Below, in pieces: positions 8,124 through 17,539 of a stretch of 64,000 bases of DNA. Position 1 is the stretch's first letter; each line of letters begins with the position of its first letter. Origin of the DNA: DASSKP01 sp035695045 (lineage in GTDB: Bacteria > Actinomycetota > Actinomycetes > JAFAQI01); the NCBI GenBank assembly GCA_035695045.1, contig DASSEX010000080.1, positions 1 to 64,000 on the forward strand. Direction: 5' to 3'. A program made the translations under genes and the position numbers. The notes beneath the pieces were generated by a model, which was not told the origin of the DNA, searched no databases, and saw nothing but the letters and a program-made list of their open reading frames with translations.

Positions 8124-8714
8124 ATGCGCAGAGCCCTCATCACCACGCTCGGTCTCGCGGGCGTCGCCGCAGCAGCTGCCCCCGTGCTCGCCGCACCCGC
8201 ACCGGTCGACGAAGGCCGGACCGCCGGGATGCGCGTCGTGACGACGCTGCCCGGCGGCGACACCCTCCAGCTGGACTTCAGCGGCTCGCAGCTGAGCTCG
8301 GGCCCCCGGCTGGTCGTCGACGTCGTCCGATGCGACCCGGACAACAACTGCACCACCCAGCCGTACGCCGGCGACCTCCCCGCAGGCGCGCTGTCGATCT
8401 CCGCGTCCGACCCGCAGGCCACCCTCACCACGACGCTCGACGGACGCCCGCTCTCGATCAGCTGGAAGCCGGCTGCGAACGGCGGCTACACGGTCGGTGG
8501 CGGCACGCTCGAGGGCGACGGACCGGACACGTTCGCCAGCGAGTACACCGGCACCTCGGCCGACACCAGCGTCAGCTATGACGGCACCGGCTGCCACGGC
8601 ACCGGCGGAGTCGGCGACGGGGTGGTGCTGGACACCGCGCCGGTGTCCGGAACGGAGGTCGCGCTGCCGCTCAGCGCCTTGCGCCTCCCGGACGGCACCG
8701 CCTTCCGCTGTTAG
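8124..8714 (+). CDS. Secreted protein of unknown function
   Basis: A 196-residue protein with a classical signal peptide (MRRALITTLGLAGVAAAAAP..., cleavage near VLAAPAP) and a beta-rich mature part. The mature part contains four cysteines: two in a CDPDNNC motif, one in the TGCHG region, and one as the very last residue (FRC). I recognise no family. The ATG has AGGAG five bases upstream. It is divergent from the ECF sigma operon and appears to share its symmetric promoter, so it is probably an export-stress or envelope target of that sigma factor. That link is inferred from the promoter layout. Confidence 0.8.
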   Translation: MRRALITTLGLAGVAAAAAPVLAAPAPVDEGRTAGMRVVTTLPGGDTLQLDFSGSQLSSGPRLVVDVVRCDPDNNCTTQPYAGDLPAGALSISASDPQATLTTTLDGRPLSISWKPAANGGYTVGGGTLEGDGPDTFASEYTGTSADTSVSYDGTGCHGTGGVGDGVVLDTAPVSGTEVALPLSALRLPDGTAFRC

Positions 8715-8872
8715 GCAGCAGGCCGCGAGGAAAAGATCATCACGATGGGTTGACGGGGTTTCAGAACCGGCGCAGGAGCGCATGAACCCGGCATCCAGGC
8801 GACCACCTTTGCCCCCGTGGGAGCCGGGTTTTCGCTGCTCTCACGATCCCAAGCAGGGGGATCCGCCGCCCC

Positions 8873-9649
8873 ATGACCACCACTCCGGCCGGATGGGTCT
8901 TTCGCGAAGCCGGCAGCTTCGCGGCGATGTCGCTCGACACCGTGCGAGCGGCCTTCCGCCGCCCGGTCCAGTGGCGTGAGTTCGTCCACCAGCTGTGGTT
9001 CGTCGCGAGTGTGTCGATCCTGCCGACCTGCCTCGTCGCCATCCCCTTCGGCGCGATCATCGCGCTCCAGACCGGCGCGCTGATCCGCCAGCTCGGCGCC
9101 GTCTCGCTCAACGGCGGCGCCAGCGTCGTCGCGGTCGTCCGCGAGGCGAGCCCGATCGTGACCGCACTCATCATCGCGGGAGCGGCGGGCTCGGCGATCT
9201 GCGCCGACCTCGGCGCCCGCAAGATCCGCGACGAGATCGACGCGATGGAGACGCTCGGCATCAGCCCGCTGCACCGGCTGGTGGTCCCGCGGGTCGCCGC
9301 CGTGATGGTGGTCGCGTTGCTCCTCAACGGGCTGGTCTCGGTCGTCGGCGTCGCCGGCGGCTACTTCTTCAGCGTCGTCGTCGAGCACGGCACGCCGGGG
9401 CCGTATTTCGCCAGCTTCACCGAGCTCGCCCAGCTGCCCGACCTCGTGCAGGCCGAGATCAAGGCGGTCGTGTTCGGCTTCGTCGCGGGGCTCGTGGCGT
9501 CGTACCAGGGTCTACGGGCGAAGGGTGGACCGAAGGGCGTCGGCGACGCGGTGAACCAGTCGGTCGTGTTCACCTTCATGTTGCTGTTCGTCATCAACTT
9601 CGTCGCGACTGCGATCTACACGCAGATCATCCCGCAGAAGGCGCTGTGA
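8873..9649 (+). CDS. yrbEA: Mce-system permease, YrbE/MlaE family (first subunit)
   Basis: A 258-residue inner-membrane permease of the MlaE family, the first gene of an mce operon. Several hydrophobic segments are visible (VASVSILPTCLVAIPFGAII, VTALIIAGAAGSAICADL, VMVVALLLNGLVSVVGVAGG, FTFMLLFVINFVATAIY). The coupling-helix motif RDEIDAMETLG, which contacts the ATPase in MlaE-type importers, is intact. The ATPase (MceG/Mkl) is not in the window, as is usual in actinobacteria, where it is encoded elsewhere. The stop overlaps the next gene by 4 bases (GTGA). The 158 bases before the ATG contain a possible TTGACG -35 element but no KstR-type motif that I can see. Confidence 0.95.
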   Translation: MTTTPAGWVFREAGSFAAMSLDTVRAAFRRPVQWREFVHQLWFVASVSILPTCLVAIPFGAIIALQTGALIRQLGAVSLNGGASVVAVVREASPIVTALIIAGAAGSAICADLGARKIRDEIDAMETLGISPLHRLVVPRVAAVMVVALLLNGLVSVVGVAGGYFFSVVVEHGTPGPYFASFTELAQLPDLVQAEIKAVVFGFVAGLVASYQGLRAKGGPKGVGDAVNQSVVFTFMLLFVINFVATAIYTQIIPQKAL

Positions 9650-10497
9650 GCTACACGCTGCCGCGTGCGCTGCGCCCGGCGAACCGCGCCTGGCAGGCCG
9701 TCGCGTCCGAGCTCGACGACCTCGGGCAGCAGGCGACGTTCTACGCGCGAACGATCGGCTGGACCTACCGCGTCCTCTTTCGCTACAAGAAGGAGGTCAT
9801 CCGGCTGCTGAGCGAGGTCGCGTTCGGCACCGGCGCGCTCGCGGTCATCGGCGGCACCGTCGTGATCGTCGTCTTCATGACGTTCTTCACCGGCCTCGAG
9901 GTGGGCCAGCAGGGTTACAACTCGCTCAACCAGCTCGGCGCCGCCGTCTACACGGGCTTCATCTCGGCGTATTTCAACACCAGGGAGATCGCTCCGATCA
10001 TCGCCGGCATCGCCCTCTCGGCGACCGTCGGCGCCGGGTTCACCGCGCAGCTCGGGGCGATGCGGGCGAGCGAGGAGATCGACGCGCTCGAGACGCTCGG
10101 CATCCCGTCGATCCCGTTCCTCGTCACCACGCGGCTGATCGCCGGAATGCTCGCGGTGATCCCGCTCTACGTCCTAGGCCTGCTGTCGTCGTACCTGTCG
10201 ACGCAGCTCATCACGACCAAGCTGTTCGGCCAGTCGTCCGGCACCTACCACCACTACTTCTTCCAGTTCCTGCCGAAGAGCGACATCTACATCTCGTTCG
10301 GCAAGGTGCTGGTCTTCGCGCTCGTCATCATCCTCGTGCACTGCTACTACGGCTACAAGTCCAGCGGCGGGCCGGCCGGCGTCGGCATCAGCGTCGGCCG
10401 CGCCGTACGACTCGTCATCACCACCATCGTCGTCATCGACCTGCTGCTCGACCTGGCGCTCTACGGCAGCCAGATCACGGTGCGGATCGCGGGCTGA
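9646..10497 (+). CDS. yrbEB: Mce-system permease, YrbE/MlaE family (second subunit)
   Basis: A 283-residue MlaE-type permease, partner of the preceding YrbE. It has a longer N-terminal amphipathic region (ELDDLGQQATFYARTIGWTY), then hydrophobic segments and the coupling motif SEEIDALETLGIPSI. The GTG start overlaps the preceding TGA; the reading frame is open far upstream only as a shadow. Together the two YrbE proteins form the membrane channel of an Mce lipid or steroid importer. The next gene starts 3 bases after the stop, consistent with one long operon. Confidence 0.95.
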   Translation: MSYTLPRALRPANRAWQAVASELDDLGQQATFYARTIGWTYRVLFRYKKEVIRLLSEVAFGTGALAVIGGTVVIVVFMTFFTGLEVGQQGYNSLNQLGAAVYTGFISAYFNTREIAPIIAGIALSATVGAGFTAQLGAMRASEEIDALETLGIPSIPFLVTTRLIAGMLAVIPLYVLGLLSSYLSTQLITTKLFGQSSGTYHHYFFQFLPKSDIYISFGKVLVFALVIILVHCYYGYKSSGGPAGVGISVGRAVRLVITTIVVIDLLLDLALYGSQITVRIAG

Positions 10498-10500
10498 GCG

Positions 10501-11817
10501 ATGCGACACCATCCCTACAAGCTGTACGGCGTCTTGCTGCTGCTCGTCGCCTTCGCGCTGGTCGCGCTGAGCATCATGGCGTTCAACCAGGACTTCACGC
10601 CCGCTGACTACGTCACGGTGCACATCGACCGCGCGGGGCTCCAGCTGCTGCCGGGCTCCGACGTCAAGGAGCGCGGGCTCATTGTCGGCAGCGTCGACAC
10701 GATCTCCTCGACGGGCAACGGCGCGGACATCCGGTTGCGGCTGAGCCCCTCGGAAGCCCGGCAGATTCCTGACAACGTCACGGTGCGGCTGCTGCCGAAG
10801 ACATTGTTCGGCGAGAAGTACGTCGACCTCGTCCCGCCGGCGCAGCCGTCCGGTGCACACCTCGCGGACGGCTCGGTCATCCACGAGGACCAGACCCGGC
10901 CGACGCTCGAGATCGACCAGGCGCTCGACGACCTGCTGCCGACACTGCGCGCCGTGCCACCGGTCGACCTCAACCGCACGCTGACCGCCCTCGCCACCGC
11001 GCTCACGGGACGAGGAGAGGAGCTGGGGCAAACCGTCGCTCAGTCCGATGCCTGGCTCCGGCAGTTCAATCCGCATCTCCCGCGACTTCAGCACGACCTG
11101 GCGGCGCTCGCGACCGTCAGCCGCACCTACTCCGACGCCGCGCCCGCGCTCCTGCGGATGCTCGGCAACCTCACCGTCACGTCCCAGACCGTGGTGCAGG
11201 AGCAGCGGCAGATCTCCGCGTTCCTCGACGACGTCACCGGTGCGGCGAACGCTACCCACGACCTGCTCGCCCGCAACGCGGCGAACATCATCGCCGTCAA
11301 CAAGGTCAACCGGCCGGTCATCTCGTTGCTGGCGCGCTACTCCCCCGAGTTCCCGTGCTTCTTCCGTGGCTACGCCGGCCTCATCCCGCGCATCCACGAC
11401 GCGGTCGCCAAGTCGCCGGTCGGCATCAGCCACTCGGCGCACGTCGTCGTCGAGATCGTGCCGTCGTTCCCCACGTACTCACGGCCGATCGACCTGCCGC
11501 AGTTCAACGACAAGCGAGGCCCCAACTGCTACGGGCTGCCGCACCCGCCGATGTCGCTTCCGGTCATCCGCTACAAGGACGGCACCGAGGACGACCCGCG
11601 CTTCGACGCGCAGGGCGGCACACCCGGCAAGGCCGGGAGAACGGGCGCGGCCGGCGGGTTCAGCCCGTCGATGGGTCAGGCAGGGACCGCCCAGGAACGG
11701 TCGGTGTTCGACAGCCTGCTCGGCCCGATGCTGGGCATCCGGGCCGGCGCCGTCCCTGACATCGCCGACCTGCTGTGGGGTCCGCTCGCCCGCGGAGCGG
11801 CGGTGAACCTCCAGTGA
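10501..11817 (+). CDS. mceA: Mce family protein, first of six (MceA-like)
   Basis: A 438-residue substrate-channel protein. An N-terminal membrane helix (LYGVLLLLVAFALVALSIM) is followed by the MlaD/Mce domain (about residues 38-115, with DRAGLQLLPGSDVKERGLIVGSV and LFGEKYVDLVPP), then a long helical region and a tail with prolines and glycines. In the family, the six Mce proteins form a hollow heterohexamer reaching through the envelope and moving hydrophobic molecules to YrbE. The gene starts 3 bases after yrbEB and overlaps the next gene by 4 bases. Confidence 0.95.
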   Translation: MRHHPYKLYGVLLLLVAFALVALSIMAFNQDFTPADYVTVHIDRAGLQLLPGSDVKERGLIVGSVDTISSTGNGADIRLRLSPSEARQIPDNVTVRLLPKTLFGEKYVDLVPPAQPSGAHLADGSVIHEDQTRPTLEIDQALDDLLPTLRAVPPVDLNRTLTALATALTGRGEELGQTVAQSDAWLRQFNPHLPRLQHDLAALATVSRTYSDAAPALLRMLGNLTVTSQTVVQEQRQISAFLDDVTGAANATHDLLARNAANIIAVNKVNRPVISLLARYSPEFPCFFRGYAGLIPRIHDAVAKSPVGISHSAHVVVEIVPSFPTYSRPIDLPQFNDKRGPNCYGLPHPPMSLPVIRYKDGTEDDPRFDAQGGTPGKAGRTGAAGGFSPSMGQAGTAQERSVFDSLLGPMLGIRAGAVPDIADLLWGPLARGAAVNLQ

Positions 11818-12896
11818 GCCGGACCCAGAACGGCATGACCGTCATGGGCGCGGGCGTGCGCTTCGCGATCTTCGCCGTCGTCACGCTGCTCGCGACGGCC
11901 CTCCTCGCGATGACGATCATGAACGTCGACACCCAGAAGACCCGCAGCTACTCCGCCGTCTTCACCGACGCCGCGAACGTCATCTCGGGAGATGAGGTGC
12001 GCTTCGCCGGCGTACGGGTCGGGACGGTCAACGGCATCTCGCTCTACCAGGGACACGAGGCCAAGGTCTCGTTCACCGTGGCCGACGACGTCGCGATGAC
12101 GACCAACACGAAGGTCGTCATCCGCTACCGCAACCTCATCGGCCAGCGTTACCTCGCGATCGTGGATGACGGCCCGGACGGCGCACCGCTGCGCCAGGAC
12201 GCGCTGATTCCCGCGAGCCGGACACAACCCGCGCTCAACCTCACGACGCTCTTCAACGGCTTCAAGCCGCTGCTGTCCGGCCTCAACCCCGATGACGTCA
12301 ACCGGCTCTCTTACGAGCTCGTGCAGGTGCTGCAGGGCGAGGGCGGCACGATCGACACGCTGTTCCGGCAGGTCGGGTCGCTCACCAACAGCCTCGCCGA
12401 CCGCGACAAGCTCATCGGCGACGTCATCGACAACCTCGACGCCGCTCTCGGGCCGGTCGCCGAGCGCGACCAGCAGCTGTCCGGGCTCATCAGCAACCTC
12501 CAGCAGTTCATCAGCGGGCTGTCACAGGACCGCGGCGCGATCTCGTCCTCGCTGGTGAGCATCGACCGGCTCACCGGCGCAACCGCCTCGCTCCTCCACG
12601 ACGTGCGCCCGTCGCTCGCCTCCGACATCCAGCGGCTCGGCGTGCTCGCCGAGAAGCTCAACACGAAGGCGAGCCGGCAGTGGCTCGAGCACTTCCTCAC
12701 CTACACGCCATACAAGCTGAAGGTCAGCACCCCCGAGGCGTCGTACGGCGCGTTCCTCAACTTCTACGTGTGCGCGGTCAACTTCATCCGGCCGGACGGC
12801 ACCGAGACGCCCTGGCAGATCAACTCCGCGCACCGCTGCCACACCAACCCCGTCGAACCCGCGCCGGGAACGCCTCCGCCGGGAGGCTCCGGATGA
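11814..12896 (+). CDS. mceB: Mce family protein, second (MceB-like)
   Basis: A 360-residue Mce protein. The N-terminal membrane helix (VRFAIFAVVTLLATALLAMTI) is followed by the MlaD domain (SYSAVFTDAANVISGDEVRF; GVRVGTVNGIS; YRNLIGQRYLAI). A coiled helical barrel region follows, with regularly spaced 'L' and 'D' positions (GDVIDNLDAALGPVAERDQQ), and the tail contains two cysteines (FYVCAVNF and SAHRCHTNP) and ends in PPGGSG. The GTG start overlaps the preceding stop by 4 bases. The visible pattern fits the B subunit position in the operon. Confidence 0.93.
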   Translation: MSRTQNGMTVMGAGVRFAIFAVVTLLATALLAMTIMNVDTQKTRSYSAVFTDAANVISGDEVRFAGVRVGTVNGISLYQGHEAKVSFTVADDVAMTTNTKVVIRYRNLIGQRYLAIVDDGPDGAPLRQDALIPASRTQPALNLTTLFNGFKPLLSGLNPDDVNRLSYELVQVLQGEGGTIDTLFRQVGSLTNSLADRDKLIGDVIDNLDAALGPVAERDQQLSGLISNLQQFISGLSQDRGAISSSLVSIDRLTGATASLLHDVRPSLASDIQRLGVLAEKLNTKASRQWLEHFLTYTPYKLKVSTPEASYGAFLNFYVCAVNFIRPDGTETPWQINSAHRCHTNPVEPAPGTPPPGGSG

Positions 12897-13957
12897 GCCT
12901 CACCAACCTCAAGCCGTTCCGGGAGATGAACCCGAAGCCGATCGGCATCGCCTTCCTCGCGACGCTGGCCGTGCTGCTGGTCCTCGCCTTCAACATCGGC
13001 AACCTCCCGTTCACGGGCGGCACCGGCTACAGCGCAGCGCTCCCCCTCGCCGAAGGTCTCCGAAGCGGCGACCGGGTGATGATCGGCGGCGTCGTCGTCG
13101 GCAAGGTCACGAGCGTGTCGATCGAGGGCACGCACGTCCGGGTGGGCTTCTCCATCACCCACGGCGGTGTGCATCTCGGCCGCGACACCGTCGCGTCGGT
13201 GCAGATCGCGACGCTCCTGGGCAACAAGTACCTCTCGCTCGAGCCGCGCGGGACGGGCGAGTGGCCGCACGACAAGGAGCTGCCGCTCAGTCAGACCCGG
13301 GCGGCTTTCGACGTCTCGCCCGCACTGCAGGCACTCGGCCGGACGACCGGCCGGATCGACACCACACGGCTTGCGAACGCACTCGATGCGATCTCGGCGG
13401 CGTTCAAGGACTCACCGGCCTCGACCCGCTCGATGCTCGCCGGACTGTCCAGGCTTTCGGAGACGATCGCCTCCCGCGACGCCGAGCTGACGTCGCTGCT
13501 GCAGCACACCGACACGCTCACCGGCGTTCTCGCCCAGCGGCGGGAGCAGTTCGTGCAGATCTTCGGTGACGGCGACCGTCTGCTCCAGATGCTGCAGGCG
13601 CGCCGTCAGGTCGTCGACCAGCTGCTCTCCAACACGACCGACATGGCCGAGCAGCTGTCCGGGCTCGTGCATGACAACCAGGCGTCGATCGGGCCAGCGC
13701 TCCGCCAGATCCATGGTGTCCTCAGCCTGCTGAACCAGCACCAGGACCAGCTGGACACGATCGTCAAGGAGCTCTACGTCTTCGTTCGGGGCGAGGTGGA
13801 CGCGACCGGGTCCGGTCCATGGTTCGACGGCGCCGCGATCAACGCGACGAACCCGTTCCAGGTCAACCCCGGCCAGAACCTCGCCCCGACCGACCATCCC
13901 CGCACGTTGGGCGACCTGCTCGGCGTTCCCCTTGCGCAGAAGGTGGTGCGCAAGTGA
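12893..13957 (+). CDS. mceC: Mce family protein, third (MceC-like)
   Basis: A 354-residue Mce protein. A short cytoplasmic start (MSLTNLKPFREMNPKPIG) precedes one membrane helix (IAFLATLAVLLVLAFNIG). The MlaD domain follows (LAEGLRSGDRVMIGGVVVGKV; ATLLGNKYLSLEPRG), then a long helical domain. The 'MNPKPIG' motif just before the helix is typical of the MceC position. It overlaps both neighbours by 4 bases (ATGA and GTGA), so the mce genes are likely translated as one coupled unit. Confidence 0.93.
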   Translation: MSLTNLKPFREMNPKPIGIAFLATLAVLLVLAFNIGNLPFTGGTGYSAALPLAEGLRSGDRVMIGGVVVGKVTSVSIEGTHVRVGFSITHGGVHLGRDTVASVQIATLLGNKYLSLEPRGTGEWPHDKELPLSQTRAAFDVSPALQALGRTTGRIDTTRLANALDAISAAFKDSPASTRSMLAGLSRLSETIASRDAELTSLLQHTDTLTGVLAQRREQFVQIFGDGDRLLQMLQARRQVVDQLLSNTTDMAEQLSGLVHDNQASIGPALRQIHGVLSLLNQHQDQLDTIVKELYVFVRGEVDATGSGPWFDGAAINATNPFQVNPGQNLAPTDHPRTLGDLLGVPLAQKVVRK

Positions 13958-15018
13958 GCCGGGTCAAAGTCATCATCGGCGTCGTCATCGCGCTGGCGCT
14001 GGCCGTGGTGCTGGTGCCGAAGCTGTTCAGTGGCGACACGAAGAAGGCCATCGCCTACTTCCCGCTCGCCGTGCACCTGTATCCCGGCTCGGACGTCGAC
14101 GTGCTCGGGGTGAAGGTCGGCACCGTCACCTCGGTCACACCGCAGGCGACTCGGGTCAAGGTCGTCATGGAGTACGACGCCTCTCGCCGCATCCCCGCGG
14201 GTGCGACGGCGACGGTCGACGAGCCCACCCTCGTCGCCGACCGCGTGATCGAGCTGTCGCCGGCCTACGGCGGCGGTCCGGTGCTCGCCGATGGCGCGAC
14301 GATCCCGATCCAGCGCACCGGCATCCCGCTCGAGCTCGACCAGCTCACGGCCAACCTCGTGCAGCTGTCGCAGGCCCTCGGCCCCGAAGGGGCCAACAAG
14401 ACCGGGGCGCTCGGCCGGGCGATCGAGGTCGGCGCGGCGAACATGCGCGGCGAGGGCGCGCAAGCCCACACGACCGTGTCCCGCCTGTCCCAGATGATGG
14501 CGACCATCGGTGACAACCGGGACGCGCTGTTCTCGACGATCCGCAACCTGCAGGCCTTCACGACGACGCTCGCCCAGCACGACGCGGAGACCCGGTCGTT
14601 CACCACCGACCTCGCCGACGTGTCTCAACAGCTGGCTCAGGAGAGCAACGAGTTCTCCACCGCACTGCACAACCTCGGCATCGCACTGAACGACGTCGCG
14701 CGGTTCATCCACGCCAACCGCGATGCGCTCGCCGGCGACGTACAACAGCTCGGGACGGTGACCAACATCCTCGCCAGGGAACGGGTGCTGCTGGCGCACA
14801 TGGCGGACATCGGCGCGGTCGGCATCAGCAACTACCCGCACATGTACACCCCGTCGGCACGGACCTACAACGCGCGGTTCGACAACTTCGACACCAACAA
14901 CCCGACCCTGTTCTTCTGCCAGCTCTACGACTCTGTCGGCGGCGACCCACAGCAGTGCCTCGACATGCTCAAGCCGCTCAACCAGGTCCCCTTGCCGAGC
15001 CAGGGCGGCCGCCGATGA
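13954..15018 (+). CDS. mceD: Mce family protein, fourth (MceD-like)
   Basis: A 354-residue Mce protein. An N-terminal membrane helix (VIIGVVIALALAVVLVP) is followed by the MlaD domain (AVHLYPGSDVDVLGVKVGTVTSV; PTLVADRVIELSP) and helical repeats. Near the C-terminus it has two cysteines around 'LFFCQLYDSVGGDPQQCLDML'. The GTG start overlaps the preceding stop. Position and domain order match MceD of mycobacterial operons; the tail lacks the long proline-rich extension seen in some of them. Confidence 0.93.
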   Translation: MSRVKVIIGVVIALALAVVLVPKLFSGDTKKAIAYFPLAVHLYPGSDVDVLGVKVGTVTSVTPQATRVKVVMEYDASRRIPAGATATVDEPTLVADRVIELSPAYGGGPVLADGATIPIQRTGIPLELDQLTANLVQLSQALGPEGANKTGALGRAIEVGAANMRGEGAQAHTTVSRLSQMMATIGDNRDALFSTIRNLQAFTTTLAQHDAETRSFTTDLADVSQQLAQESNEFSTALHNLGIALNDVARFIHANRDALAGDVQQLGTVTNILARERVLLAHMADIGAVGISNYPHMYTPSARTYNARFDNFDTNNPTLFFCQLYDSVGGDPQQCLDMLKPLNQVPLPSQGGRR

Positions 15019-16175
15019 TCCGACTGCGTGCACTCGCGGCCGCGGTGGCTTCCGCTGCCGTACTGACCGGCTGCGGATTCCACGGCGTCTACTCACTGCC
15101 CCTGCCGGGTGCGGCGGCAAAGGGCGTCCACACCTACACGGTGCACGTGCAGCTGGCCGACGTGCTCGACCTCGTGCCCTACTCGGCCGTCAAGGTCAAC
15201 GGCGCGACGGTGGGACACGTCAAGAGCATCGGCGTCGAGGGTCGGCACGCGCTGGTGGACTGCCAGCTCCCCGACTCGGTCCGGCTGCCGGCCAACGCCA
15301 TCGCCCGGGTCGAGCAGACCAGCGTGCTCGGCGAGAAGTTCGTCGAGATCGAGCCCCCGAAGGACATCGCGCCGATCGGCCGACTGGCGGACGGCGACGT
15401 CATCCCGCTGGCGCACACCGACACGGACGCCTCCGTCGAGGAGGTGCTCGGTGCGCTGTCGATGCTGCTCAACGGCGGCGGCGTCGACCAGCTGCACACG
15501 ATCACCCACGAGCTGTCGGTCGCCCTGCAGGGCCGCACGACTGTGGCGCGTGACCTGCTCGGACAGCTGCGTGGCTTCGTCGGCGGGCTGGACGCGCAGA
15601 AGAACCAGATCATCTCGGCAATGGACGGCATCGACCGGCTGACCACGATCGTCCGCGGGCAGGAGCGCACACTCACGACGGCGATCGACACGATGCCCTC
15701 TGCGCTCAAGGTGCTGGTCGATGACCGTCATCGGCTGACGACGATGCTGGTGTCCGTCGACCACCTCGGCACTGTCGCCTCACACGTGCTCAACGCATCG
15801 CACGCCGACCTCGTCGCCAACCTCCGCAACCTGCAGCCCACGCTCGACAAGCTCGCCCGGGTCGGACAGCTGATCCCGCAAGTCCTCCAGGTGCTGATCA
15901 CCTATCCGACCGCCGACACCGTCGAGCAGGAGTACTTCGGCGACTACGGCAACCTGGCCCTGACCCTCGACGCGTCCGCGAAGTCACTGTTGACCACGTT
16001 CGGGCCTCAGCTCGCGTCGCTGTTCCCCAACGCCGTGCCGAAGTCGAAGCGCGGCGCGCAGAGCAAGCCCGGCGTGACGACACCGACGACGCCGACGCTG
16101 CCGGTCCCCCTGCCCACCCCGTCCTGGCTGGTCGGCAACGACATCGGCGCGCTTCTCCTGGGCGGCCTGCGGTGA
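15015..16175 (+). CDS. mceE: Mce family lipoprotein, fifth (MceE/LprK-like)
   Basis: A 386-residue Mce protein with a lipoprotein signal: the hydrophobic N-terminus ends in AVLTGC, with the acylated cysteine at residue 20. The MlaD domain (VLDLVPYSAVKVNGATVGHV; TSVLGEKFVEIEPP) and the helical barrel region follow, and the C-terminus is rich in Pro/Thr (TTPTTPTLPVPLPTPSW). A lipidated fifth subunit is the usual arrangement in mce operons (LprK in the mycobacterial mce1 operon) and tethers the hexamer to the outer face of the plasma membrane. It overlaps both neighbours by 4 bases. Confidence 0.95.
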   Translation: MIRLRALAAAVASAAVLTGCGFHGVYSLPLPGAAAKGVHTYTVHVQLADVLDLVPYSAVKVNGATVGHVKSIGVEGRHALVDCQLPDSVRLPANAIARVEQTSVLGEKFVEIEPPKDIAPIGRLADGDVIPLAHTDTDASVEEVLGALSMLLNGGGVDQLHTITHELSVALQGRTTVARDLLGQLRGFVGGLDAQKNQIISAMDGIDRLTTIVRGQERTLTTAIDTMPSALKVLVDDRHRLTTMLVSVDHLGTVASHVLNASHADLVANLRNLQPTLDKLARVGQLIPQVLQVLITYPTADTVEQEYFGDYGNLALTLDASAKSLLTTFGPQLASLFPNAVPKSKRGAQSKPGVTTPTTPTLPVPLPTPSWLVGNDIGALLLGGLR

Positions 16176-17539
16176 TCCGCCGCGCGGTCTGGATCAAGAC
16201 CGGTGTCTTCGTCGCGATCGCGGCGCTGGGCATCGGATACGTGCTCGTCCACTACGTCGGCGTCGGCCAGTCGTTGTTCGGTAACGCCTACACCGCGTAC
16301 GTCGACCTCCCGGACTCTGGCGGACTGTTCAGCAGCGCGAGCGTCACCTACAGGGGTGTCGAGGTCGGGCGCGTCGGCAAGATCGCGCTGCGCCCGAACG
16401 GCATCCGGGTCGCCCTCGACCTCGACGGCAAGCAGCAGATCCCCGCGGACCTGCAAGCCGTCGTGGGCAACGGCTCACCCATCGGCGAGCAGTTCATCGA
16501 CCTTCAGCCTCTGCATCCGGGCGGCCCTTACCTGCACAGCGGCAGCGTCATCCCGCAGAGCCGCACAAGGCTGCCCTACAGCGCCCAGGACCTGCTAGTG
16601 AACCTCGACCGGCTCATGAAGTCCGTCCCCAAGGAAGACCTGCACACGCTGGTCACCGAGCTCGGCACGACATTCGCCGACACCGGGCCGGAGCTGCAGC
16701 ACCTGCTCGACTCGACGCACGCACTGCTGCAGACGGCGCGCGCCGACCTGCCGCAGACCGTGCAGCTGCTGGACGACGGCGGCCGCGTCCTCGACACCCA
16801 GAACGTGCTCTCCTCGGACATCGTCACGTTCTCGCGCAACCTGGCGACGTTCACCGATGCCCTGCGCTCGAGTGACCACGACCTGCGTGCGGTCATCGAC
16901 AACGGCGTGCCGGCGTCGCAGGAGCTCACGGCGCTCGACCACAGCGTCGACGCGACCCTGCCGGTGCTGCTCGGCAACCTCACGTCGCTCGGCCAGGTCA
17001 CCGCCGTGCGCATCCCCGCGCTGCGGCAGGTGCTGATCATCTACCCGTACGTCGTCGCGACGTCGTACGGCTTGTTCCCGGGCAACCACTCGACGAGGTT
17101 CGGCTTCCCGTTCCCGCCGACCGAGGACCACCAGCCGTGCCTGCAGGGCTACGTGCCGCCGAAGAAGTGGCGGCTGCCGAACGCCCTTCACTACCCGCCC
17201 ATCCGCTGGAACGCGTTCTGCAAGGCGCCGACGAACGCCGACATCAACGTCCGCGGCTCCCGCGAGGCGCCGGAGCCGGACGGCAAGCGGCTCGGCGACG
17301 AGCCGAGCTACCGGCACAACAGCGGCCTGCCGGGGGGCAGCGGATCAGCAGGCGCCGCGTCGGGCACCGCCGCGTCGGGCTCCGCCACGTCCGGCTCGGC
17401 CGCTGCGGCACCGCTCGCGGTCGACCGCTGGTTCTCGACCGCGGACGGCACCAGCTACCTTCTCGGTTCGACAGGCGGACAGCAACGCGTGCTGGGAGAT
17501 CGTTCGTGGATGTGGCTGCTGTTCGGCCCGATGAGCTAG
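16172..17539 (+). CDS. mceF: Mce family protein, sixth (MceF-like)
   Basis: A 455-residue Mce protein and the last of the six. The N-terminal helix (GVFVAIAALGIGYVLVHYV) is followed by the MlaD domain (LPDSGGLFSSASVTYRGVEVGRV; GSPIGEQFIDLQP) and helical region. A long tail contains a low-complexity Gly/Ala/Ser run (about residues 390-415) before a folded-looking end (DRWFSTADGTSYLLGSTGG). Its GTG start overlaps the preceding stop by 4 bases, and its TAG shares one base with the GTG of the next gene. Confidence 0.93.
   Translation: MIRRAVWIKTGVFVAIAALGIGYVLVHYVGVGQSLFGNAYTAYVDLPDSGGLFSSASVTYRGVEVGRVGKIALRPNGIRVALDLDGKQQIPADLQAVVGNGSPIGEQFIDLQPLHPGGPYLHSGSVIPQSRTRLPYSAQDLLVNLDRLMKSVPKEDLHTLVTELGTTFADTGPELQHLLDSTHALLQTARADLPQTVQLLDDGGRVLDTQNVLSSDIVTFSRNLATFTDALRSSDHDLRAVIDNGVPASQELTALDHSVDATLPVLLGNLTSLGQVTAVRIPALRQVLIIYPYVVATSYGLFPGNHSTRFGFPFPPTEDHQPCLQGYVPPKKWRLPNALHYPPIRWNAFCKAPTNADINVRGSREAPEPDGKRLGDEPSYRHNSGLPGGSGSAGAASGTAASGSATSGSAAAAPLAVDRWFSTADGTSYLLGSTGGQQRVLGDRSWMWLLFGPMS

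Noticed and set aside
8715..8872. KstR-type operator before the mce operon
   Set aside because: No AAC-N2-GTT-type inverted repeat nor the CTGACG palindrome could be found in this interval.
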